Shown one piece after another: positions 7,772 to 12,719 of a stretch of 12,719 nucleotides of DNA. The DNA is taken from the NCBI GenBank assembly GCA_022181005.1, contig BQMV01000139.1:1-12719 (forward strand), read 5' to 3'. The number at the start of each line of letters is the position of its first letter. Within the stretch, counting starts at the first letter, position 1. Position numbers and translations under genes: made by a program. This DNA comes from Anaerolineaceae bacterium. GTDB lineage: Bacteria > Chloroflexota > Anaerolineae > Anaerolineales > Villigracilaceae. The notes under the pieces were generated by a model, which was not told the DNA's origin, ran no database searches, and worked only from the letters and a program-made list of their open reading frames with translations.

Positions 7772-7810
7772 CGTTCATTGTTAGATGCAACAATCTACCA
7801 CGCTCTCCAT
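7762..7810 (-). promoter_or_regulatory. Proposed antiterminator pairing of the metG attenuator
   Basis: On the minus strand ATGGAGAGC (7810-7802, in the last codons of the leader ORF) is complementary to GCTGTCCAT (7770-7762, 5' arm and loop of the terminator) at 8 of 9 positions, with one G-G mismatch. Forming it would break the terminator stem. Between the two arms is a 6-bp hairpin ATTGTT-GCATCT-AACAAT (7794-7777), directly after the leader stop codon. Pairings were found by eye; no folding energy was computed. Confidence 0.6.
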
Positions 7811-7869
7811 GTGAGTTGGACTTGCATTTCCATAGGCATCGAGATTTGCATTGCGGATCGCGCGTTCAT
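7795..7869 (-). CDS. Met-rich leader peptide of metG (24 codons)
   Basis: A small open frame from ATG 7869 to TAG 7795. It encodes 24 residues with Met at positions 1, 7, 11, 13 and 15, ending in WRAW. Five Met in 24 is far above normal use, and four of them lie within nine codons. It lies between DUF177 and metG and ends 23 bases before the terminator stem. This is the geometry of the leader peptides of amino-acid-responsive attenuators such as trpL or hisL. A ribosome waiting at Met15 would leave the segment starting at 7810 free. A ribosome at the stop codon would cover it. There is no Shine-Dalgarno sequence. Translation may be leaderless (TAAAAT at 7876-7881, six bases before the ATG) or coupled to DUF177, whose stop is nine bases upstream. 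The peptide itself probably has no function. Confidence 0.72.
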   Translation of the reverse strand: MNARSAMQISMPMEMQVQLTWRAW

Positions 7870-7875
7870 ACGGTT

Positions 7876-7881
7876 ATTTTA
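7876..7881 (-). promoter_or_regulatory. Possible -10 box for the metG leader transcript
   Basis: TAAAAT on the minus strand ends six bases before the leader ATG, the same spacing as the TATAAT box before the thioesterase ATG. It overlaps the TAA stop of DUF177, so it may be chance. A partial -35 (TTTCCA, 4 of 6 consensus bases) lies about 17 bases upstream. Confidence 0.35.
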
Positions 7882-8382
7882 CAACAATTTCTGCAAAATG
7901 GAAAACGGCGAATCGTCGGGATGTTGGCTATGACCGCAATCCTTCTCGTTGAGGTCTTGTCCGCACTCGATGCATAGACCTTTGCAGGCTGGGTCGTGCA
8001 ACGGATTGATCGGCGCTTCGAGCAATGCGTATTCGCGCAGGATGGGCGCGAAATCAATTTGCATATCTTCGGGAAGCAGCAATCCGTTTTCATCGGTCGA
8101 GTCTTTGTTGATCGCAAACAGTTCGGTGAACTTCCAGTTCAGTCGTTGCGGAAAACTCCGTAGGCAGCGCGCGCATTCAAGCGCGACGTCTGCGGAGAAT
8201 TTTCCCTGTGCGATCAAGCCTTGTGGAGTGCGCCCAATGTGAATCGAGCCGGCTAGATGCGAGACTTCAAGATCTTCAAATTTTGCCGACTCGAACTCGA
8301 ACGGAATCTCATGGCTATAGCCGACCTCTTGGTGAACAATGAAGCCGACGTTGGTGCGAAAGGGTTTGCGTGAGTTGGGCAT
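7879..8382 (-). CDS. DUF177 / YceD family protein
   Basis: 167 residues. The YceD/DUF177 signature is the central DVALECARCLRSF (C70, C73), the acidic strand region ELFAINKDS and a C-terminal Cys-rich block LHDPACKGLCIECGQDLNEKDCGH (C133, C137, C140, C149). The paired cysteines suggest a metal site. In many bacteria and plant plastids the family is linked to large-subunit rRNA accumulation, and the gene is usually followed by rpmF (ribosomal protein L32). Here rpmF is absent and the metG leader follows nine bases after the stop. The gene starts 27 bases after the prenyl synthase gene. No Shine-Dalgarno motif is seen before the ATG at 8382, so the start is less certain than the frame. Confidence 0.85.
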   Translation of the reverse strand: MPNSRKPFRTNVGFIVHQEVGYSHEIPFEFESAKFEDLEVSHLAGSIHIGRTPQGLIAQGKFSADVALECARCLRSFPQRLNWKFTELFAINKDSTDENGLLLPEDMQIDFAPILREYALLEAPINPLHDPACKGLCIECGQDLNEKDCGHSQHPDDSPFSILQKLL

Positions 8383-8409
8383 ATCAGTGCGATGCTTGTG
8401 CGGCGCGCG

Positions 8410-9378
8410 CTACAGATTTCTGTCTACGATAAATTTTGCCAGATTTTCCAACGCGCCTTTCTCCGAGCTGGCTGGCATGGTTTCCAGCGCGGATAACGCC
8501 CGACCGACAGCCTGTTGCGCTTCATCCAGCGCTTGTTCGGTCGCGTTGCTCAGGCGGATGGCGTCTACAAGACGCTGCACGCGCTGAGTATCTTTCCAGC
8601 CGCCTTCAGGCAAAGAGCGGATATCGTCGTCGCAGCGATGGGCTTCAGCGTAGTAGATCGCCGGTAGAGTGACGAGTCCGTTCAGGAGGTCCGAACCGAT
8701 CGGCTTGCCGACGGTAGATTGATCGCCGGTGAAGTCGAGAATATCGTCCACAATTTGGAACGCCATGCCCACTTCGTAACCGAATGCTTTCATGGCGGCG
8801 CGCGTATCTTCGTCCTCGGTCGCTACCATCGAAGCCGCCAGCGACGACATCTCGAACAGCGACGCGGTCTTAGCGTAAATGCGGTTGTAGTAATTGTCGC
8901 GGTCAATCACGCCGCGCGCCGAAAACATCTGCGTCAACTCGCCGTTGACGATGGTGGCGAGCGTTTCGGCGAAAAGCTTCATTAAGGGCAGGTAATCGGT
9001 TTCGGCGGCAAGTTTGGCGGCGCGCGCAAAGAGGAAATCGCCGGTGAGAACTGTCGCGGCGGGCGACCAGCGCGCATTCAAAGTTGGAATTCCCCGGCGC
9101 AACAGCGCGCCGTCTATCAGGTCGTCGTGGACGAGCGTGGCAGTATGCAGCAACTCGACAGACGCGCCGAGAGTGATAAGTTTCTCTTCGGGCGCGCCAA
9201 GCATGTTCCCCACGAGCAAGCCGAGGGTCGGTCTGATGCGTTTGCCTCCGGCGGAGAGTAAATGCTCCAGCGCAGATTTTAAGTCGGGATGCTGCTCACC
9301 GTCAGCCTGTTCGCGCATGCGCTGTTCGATGTATTGAAGTTGTTCGTGTACTGAAGTAAAGAAAGTCGTTGCGCTCAC
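8410..9378 (-). CDS. Polyprenyl diphosphate synthase (IspA/IspB family)
   Basis: 322 residues from a GTG start at 9378. Trans-prenyltransferase motifs are GGKRIRP (44-50), the first Asp-rich motif in LVHDDLIDGALLRRG (D85, D86, D89), GDFLFARA (113-120), KTASLFE (170-176) and the second Asp-rich motif FQIVDDILDFTGD (D211, D212, D215) with GKPIGSDL. It condenses isopentenyl diphosphate onto an allylic diphosphate in the cytoplasm. The fifth residue before the first motif is Ala (A80) rather than an aromatic, which fits a medium or long chain product such as a menaquinone side chain; this is inference. An ATG at 9393 is also in frame, but the GTG has GGGAGG seven bases upstream and overlaps the tatD stop by four bases (GTGA), so coupling is likely. 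Confidence 0.92.
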   Translation of the reverse strand: MSATTFFTSVHEQLQYIEQRMREQADGEQHPDLKSALEHLLSAGGKRIRPTLGLLVGNMLGAPEEKLITLGASVELLHTATLVHDDLIDGALLRRGIPTLNARWSPAATVLTGDFLFARAAKLAAETDYLPLMKLFAETLATIVNGELTQMFSARGVIDRDNYYNRIYAKTASLFEMSSLAASMVATEDEDTRAAMKAFGYEVGMAFQIVDDILDFTGDQSTVGKPIGSDLLNGLVTLPAIYYAEAHRCDDDIRSLPEGGWKDTQRVQRLVDAIRLSNATEQALDEAQQAVGRALSALETMPASSEKGALENLAKFIVDRNL

Positions 9379-10199
9379 GCGTATGCCTCCCATCCGAACA
9401 GGCGATTTGCGTTTGCAGTCGTGATCTGCGCAACCGCTTCACGCGTCATTCGGTGGACTTCCGCTATTTTATCAGCAATCAGCCCGACGTTTGCAGGCTC
9501 GTTGCGTTTGCCCCGAAACGGCGCAGGGGCGAGGAACGGCGAATCAGTTTCGATCAGCAGCTTTTCAAGCGGCAATTGCGCGACGATCTCTCGTTTTCTA
9601 TCCGCTTTTTTATAGGTGATCGGTCCCGTTATGCCGATGTAAAAATTTAACGCCAGCGCTTTTTGCGCGGTCTCCAGCGTTCCGTTAAACGAGTGAAGAA
9701 CGCCGGGTTTGTCCGCCAATGCGCCGCTTAAATCTTTTTGCCAATCCGCTAAAATATTTAGCAGATCAACGCTGGCTGCGCCGAACCAAGCGTCGTTCTC
9801 TTCGCGCAGGTGAAGGATGACGGGCTTGTTCACTTGCTTCGCAAGTTCAAGATGGGGGAGGAGATTTTGCCGTTGTTCCATTCGTTTTTCAGGCTCTTTG
9901 ATCCAGTAATAATCCAGCCCGATCTCGCCGATGGCGATAACCTTTGGGTGTTCGACAAGTCTGCAAATTTTATCGAAATTCTCTTGACTGAATCTTTGCA
10001 TGTCGGTGGGATGATATCCAACGGCGGCAAAAATGTTTGCGTGTGTTTCCGCCAATCTTATGGCTTCTCGGCTTGTTTCCAAATCCATGCCCGGTACAAG
10101 CATCTTCGCCACGCCCGCCTCTGTTGCGCGCCAAATCACATCGTTAATATCCCCGGCGAATTGTTCAAGATATAAGTGGCAGTGGGTGTCCGTGAGCAT
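9375..10199 (-). CDS. tatD: TatD-family metal-dependent hydrolase / DNase
   Basis: 274 residues, normal for the family. Metal ligands and motifs are TDTHCHL (H6, H8), GEIGLDYYW (E92), VILHLRE (H130), GVLHSFNG (H169) and IETDSPFLAPAPFRGKRNEPANV (D219). The fold is an amidohydrolase TIM barrel acting in the cytoplasm; family members have 3'-5' DNase activity and have been linked to DNA repair and turnover. It is first in the cluster with the prenyl synthase, DUF177 and metG. A tatD next to metG is a frequent bacterial arrangement. The stop overlaps the next start by four bases. There is no clear Shine-Dalgarno motif before the ATG at 10199. An extended -10 box lies 22 bases upstream. Confidence 0.94.
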   Translation of the reverse strand: MLTDTHCHLYLEQFAGDINDVIWRATEAGVAKMLVPGMDLETSREAIRLAETHANIFAAVGYHPTDMQRFSQENFDKICRLVEHPKVIAIGEIGLDYYWIKEPEKRMEQRQNLLPHLELAKQVNKPVILHLREENDAWFGAASVDLLNILADWQKDLSGALADKPGVLHSFNGTLETAQKALALNFYIGITGPITYKKADRKREIVAQLPLEKLLIETDSPFLAPAPFRGKRNEPANVGLIADKIAEVHRMTREAVAQITTANANRLFGWEAYA

Positions 10200-10221
10200 A
10201 ATTCAGACTTCGTTTGTGAAA

Positions 10222-10230
10222 ATTATAACA
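10222..10230 (-). promoter_or_regulatory. Extended -10 promoter of the tatD cluster
   Basis: TGTTATAAT on the minus strand: a perfect TATAAT with the TG extension, which reduces the need for a -35. TTGTGT lies 15 bases further upstream. The predicted transcript would start near 10215, leaving a leader of about 15 bases. It shares the intergenic space with the plus-strand promoter at 10261-10269. Confidence 0.55.
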
Positions 10231-10260
10231 TAACCGCAAGCGACACAAGATGAACGCGTA

Positions 10261-10269
10261 TGGTATAGT
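10261..10269 (+). promoter_or_regulatory. Extended -10 promoter of the surface-protein gene
   Basis: TGGTATAGT, one mismatch from TATAAT with a TG extension. GCGACA at 10240-10245 matches four of six -35 bases with an 18-base spacer. The -35 regions of this promoter and of the divergent tatD promoter overlap around 10240-10250, so the two may compete. Confidence 0.5.
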
Positions 10270-10293
10270 GTAGGGAAGTCGAGGAGAACCGAA

Positions 10294-11718
10294 ATGAAAA
10301 GATTTCGATTTCTATTTTCGCTCTTGATTCTGTTCGCTCTGTTCCTTCCCGATCGCGCTGTCCGCGCCGATGTTGCGCCGCCCGAAGCCCCTCCCGGCAC
10401 AACGCTTTTGCCGGGCGAAGAAACCACCCAAGTTCGCATGATGGCAGAGACGGTTACGTTGACTGTCTCCGCGGACCCGATAAACGCGGAGAATGCGATT
10501 GCCAAAACTGAGGCAGTCTTCACCATGCGTAATCTTGGCGCGGCGGAGGAGAAGATGGCTGCTCGTTTCCCGCTCTCGTTCTTTAACGGTAATTCAGATG
10601 GTTTTGGCAATTTCCCGGAGATTAAGCAGATTGCCGTAAAAATAAATGGACAATCTGTTTCAACCCGCCGTGAAATTCAACCCTTCTTTAACAGCGAAAT
10701 GTCGTACCACGAACGCGACGAACTTCCTTGGGCGGTTTTTGACGTGACCTTTCCGCCGAATCAAGATGTGACCATCGAAGTCGCCTACGATGTGTACGGT
10801 TATGGATACTATCCCTACGAAGCGTTCAGTTACATTCTCGAAACAGGCGCGGGATGGAATGGTACGATCGGCAGCGCGGAGATCATCGTCCGCCTACCGT
10901 ATGCGGTCAGCGGGCAAAATCTCGACTTGGAGAGTCAGGCTGGGTATGGAGGCGCAAGTCCAAATGCAGCCCTGAGCGGAAATGAAATCCGTTGGTCGTT
11001 CAAAGATTTTGAGCCGACCTATGAAGATAATGTTAAATTTATTGTGGTTACGCCATCCTTGTGGAAAAAAATCCTGGCTGAAAAATCTAATGTTGAGAAA
11101 AATCCAAACGATGGCGAGGCGTGGGGTAGGTTGGCGAAGGCGTATAAAGAAGTTATCCTGATGCCGAAGGGCTGGTTGCGCAATGATGTCGCGGGAGTAG
11201 AATTGTATCGGCTCAGTAAAGAGGCTTATGAACGGTGCCTTGCCCTTTTGCCGGACGATCCGCTTTGGCATTATGGCTACGCCGAACTGTTATGGGCGCA
11301 TTATTATTTCGACGTATATTCTTCCAGCCAGGCGGATACAGAAAGACTCCTACCTGCCACGCTGAACTCGTTACAAACCGCGCTTGCGCTCGACCCGAAT
11401 TTGCAAGAAGCGAAAGATTTGTTGAATTTTATTAGTTACCAGATTCCCGGCGCTGTCCAGCGAAACGATGATGAGACTTTCACCATGCTTGGCTTGACTG
11501 CCACGCCTCTTCCGCCTACGCCTTGGGGCGGCTTACCGATGGAAACGCCTCTTTCAACGCCGGTGGTTGTTTCTACGTCTCAGACCCTATCTACGCCGAC
11601 AGTCGGTTCTGCTCCCAGCCAGCCATCTTCGTCCGGCAACGGGAACCCGCTTTGCGGAAGCGCGGCAATTTTGCCGCTATTGTTTGGGTCACTCTGGTTT
11701 GCGAAACGCAAAATATAA
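10294..11718 (+). CDS. Exported surface protein with C-terminal membrane anchor / sorting-like tail
   Basis: 474 residues, with GAGGAG seven bases before the ATG. A signal peptide (KRFRF, hydrophobic stretch 6-18, cleavage probably after VRA at 25) is followed by DVAPPEAPPGTTLLPG. Residues about 50-255 are beta-rich (AVFTMRNLGAAEEKMAARFPL, VAYDVYGYGYYPYEAFSYIL) and resemble, from memory, secreted Chloroflexota and DUF4424-type proteins. Residues 270-380 are helical with a TPR-like look (EAWGRLAKAYKEV, EAYERCLALLPDDPLWHYGYAELLW, LQTALALDPNLQEAKDLL). A Pro/Thr/Ser linker (402-450) leads to NPLCGSAAILPLLFGSLWFA-KRKI: a Cys, a helix of about 16 residues and a basic end. This tail looks like a wall or membrane retention signal. 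The function is unknown. The gene is divergent from tatD and convergent with the VanZ-like gene. Confidence 0.82.
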   Translation: MKRFRFLFSLLILFALFLPDRAVRADVAPPEAPPGTTLLPGEETTQVRMMAETVTLTVSADPINAENAIAKTEAVFTMRNLGAAEEKMAARFPLSFFNGNSDGFGNFPEIKQIAVKINGQSVSTRREIQPFFNSEMSYHERDELPWAVFDVTFPPNQDVTIEVAYDVYGYGYYPYEAFSYILETGAGWNGTIGSAEIIVRLPYAVSGQNLDLESQAGYGGASPNAALSGNEIRWSFKDFEPTYEDNVKFIVVTPSLWKKILAEKSNVEKNPNDGEAWGRLAKAYKEVILMPKGWLRNDVAGVELYRLSKEAYERCLALLPDDPLWHYGYAELLWAHYYFDVYSSSQADTERLLPATLNSLQTALALDPNLQEAKDLLNFISYQIPGAVQRNDDETFTMLGLTATPLPPTPWGGLPMETPLSTPVVVSTSQTLSTPTVGSAPSQPSSSGNGNPLCGSAAILPLLFGSLWFAKRKI

Positions 11719-11771
11719 CTCATGCAAGAGGTCTAATATAAAAAGATAAGGAAGTTTGTTGGACGGATTTT

Positions 11772-12209
11772 TTATAGTTGCCGATACTTGAACATTTTGG
11801 CGAATATCCAACGCTCAATTAGCGCCGCCAGCCCAATACCAATGAATTGCGCACTGATGTCGAATGGATTAAAATTCCCGAAGAGCGGGCGCAACGGACT
11901 CATAATCAGCGCTTCAATAAATGGTGCAGGGTAGAGCAGTTGGGCGAATTCCAGCAATGTCAGAATTGCAAAGGCGAGCCCTGCGCGGACTTGCCAGGTT
12001 TTCAACCAGCGTTCGCCGAGACAGAGGAAAAAATAAAATGCGAATGCGAAAATTAAATCGTTAGCATAATTCGTCCAAAGCCGCCAACCGACACTCTGCG
12101 GTTCAAGGAATTCGTAAAAAGGAAAATCTATCGCGAAGAGATATAGAAAAAATAGCAGAGCCACTATACTGGTAGGCTTCGCGAACAACCTGATACTCGA
12201 TACCTTCAA
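11772..12209 (-). CDS. Small VanZ/DUF2809-like membrane protein
   Basis: Up to 145 residues with four likely helices (about 14-30, 49-68, 75-94, 117-135). Between them are TNYANDLIFAFAFYFFL, TLLEFAQLLYP and NPFDISAQFIGIGLAALIE; an Asp in a phase-setting loop followed by a last helix is the layout of VanZ-like and DUF2809 proteins. No catalytic residues can be named and the role is unknown. The longest frame starts at a TTG (12209), nine bases after the phosphoglucomutase stop, with no good ribosome binding site. Internal TTG or GTG codons could be the true start, so the N-terminus is uncertain. The close spacing suggests co-transcription with the phosphoglucomutase gene. Confidence 0.6.
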   Translation of the reverse strand: MKVSSIRLFAKPTSIVALLFFLYLFAIDFPFYEFLEPQSVGWRLWTNYANDLIFAFAFYFFLCLGERWLKTWQVRAGLAFAILTLLEFAQLLYPAPFIEALIMSPLRPLFGNFNPFDISAQFIGIGLAALIERWIFAKMFKYRQL

Positions 12210-12218
12210 CCTGACATC

Positions 12219-12719
12219 TTACTTTATCCCCGCTACCTTCAGCCCATCCTGTAAAATCGCCTGGACTTTATCTTTATGCGTCGTTTCGCAATAAACTCTT
12301 AAGATAGGCTCTGTGCCTGAAAAACGAATCAACATCCAGCCGCCGTCTTCGAGATTGTATTGGAAGCCGTCAATCGTAACCAGACTCGTCACTTTTAATC
12401 CGCCCAAGGTTTGGGGATTATTGTCCATGATGATTTTCTTGCGCGACTCGTGATCGCCTGTGAAGGGACTGTCAATGCGGTCGTAGAAATATTCCGCGCC
12501 GACTTTATCGAACAAATCTTTGAGCAGTTCAGTCGGCTTCTTGCCGGTCTTGACCATGAAGTCGAGCATGTATAAGCCCGCCAGAATTCCGTCGCGTTCA
12601 GGGACGTTGCCGCGGAAGGCGTAGCCGCCGCTTTCTTCGCCGCCGATGAGCGCATTAGTTTCGGTCATCTTTGGCGCGACGTATTTGAATCCCACGCCCG
12701 TTTCGTGGACGGGGACTCC
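12219..12719 (-). CDS. Phosphoglucomutase/phosphomannomutase, C-terminal part
   Basis: The frame is open to the right window edge, so only the last 166 or so residues are present and the start lies outside. The sugar-binding loop LIGGEESGGYAFRG and the phosphate-binding loop RFSGTEPILRVYCET near the end are diagnostic for alpha-D-phosphohexomutases. The catalytic phosphoserine and metal loop would be outside the window. These enzymes interconvert hexose 1- and 6-phosphates for glycogen, cell-envelope sugars or glycolysis; the exact sugar cannot be told from this part. The VanZ-like gene follows after nine bases. Confidence 0.93.
   Translation of the reverse strand, partial: GVPVHETGVGFKYVAPKMTETNALIGGEESGGYAFRGNVPERDGILAGLYMLDFMVKTGKKPTELLKDLFDKVGAEYFYDRIDSPFTGDHESRKKIIMDNNPQTLGGLKVTSLVTIDGFQYNLEDGGWMLIRFSGTEPILRVYCETTHKDKVQAILQDGLKVAGIK

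Noticed and set aside
7720..7878. T-box or SAM riboswitch before metG
   Set aside because: No T-box core (AGGGTGGNACCGCG-like) and no SAM-I type multi-helix core is visible. The region is taken up by the leader ORF and terminator, so an attenuator fits better.
7772..7878. rpmF (ribosomal protein L32), expected after DUF177
   Set aside because: All minus-strand frames were read; no MAVPK-type start or zinc-ribbon cysteines occur, and the gap is too short.
9379..9393. ATG at 9393 as start of the prenyl synthase
   Set aside because: The GTG at 9378 has a strong GGGAGG site at proper distance and a 4-base stop/start overlap with tatD. The ATG would overlap that ribosome site.
11719..11771. Bidirectional terminator between the surface-protein and VanZ-like genes
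   Set aside because: The gap contains a T-rich stretch but I could not find a stem of useful length.

Overview
The window looks like ordinary chromosomal DNA of a bacterium of the Chloroflexota, probably an Anaerolineae-type lineage. This placement is an inference from recalled protein style: a secreted protein opening with ADVAPPE after its signal peptide, and a methionyl-tRNA synthetase with a KISGS loop. It also fits the moderate G+C and the TATAAT boxes set 6-7 nt before start codons, as in leaderless transcripts. No marker gene is present, so the taxonomy is tentative. Nearly all the DNA is coding. I see no IS elements, CRISPR arrays, rRNA or tRNA genes.

Left block (1-4598, minus strand). 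A hotdog thioesterase is followed by an apparent operon: a CoxM-like FAD subunit, a membrane-anchored alkaline-phosphatase-superfamily hydrolase, and a large molybdenum hydroxylase that fuses [2Fe-2S] and Moco domains and runs off the left edge. The molybdenum hydroxylase has lost all four cysteines of its N-terminal plant-type [2Fe-2S] cluster but keeps the second cluster. From memory this resembles E. coli XdhD, where both clusters are lost.

Middle block (4684-10199). An MFS transporter on the plus strand is transcribed divergently from the thioesterase. Converging on it is a minus-strand housekeeping cluster: tatD, polyprenyl diphosphate synthase, DUF177/YceD and metG. Between DUF177 and metG lies the most striking element of the window. 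A 24-codon leader ORF has five Met codons and is followed by a small hairpin, a classic intrinsic terminator just before metG, and an antiterminator pairing that would compete with the terminator. Together these look like a complete methionine-responsive transcription attenuator. I found no T-box or SAM riboswitch features there.

Right block (10203-12719). A short divergent promoter region separates tatD from a plus-strand gene for an exported, Chloroflexota-type surface protein with a Cys/hydrophobic/KRK tail. Converging on it from the right are a small VanZ-like membrane protein and the C-terminal part of a phosphoglucomutase/phosphomannomutase.
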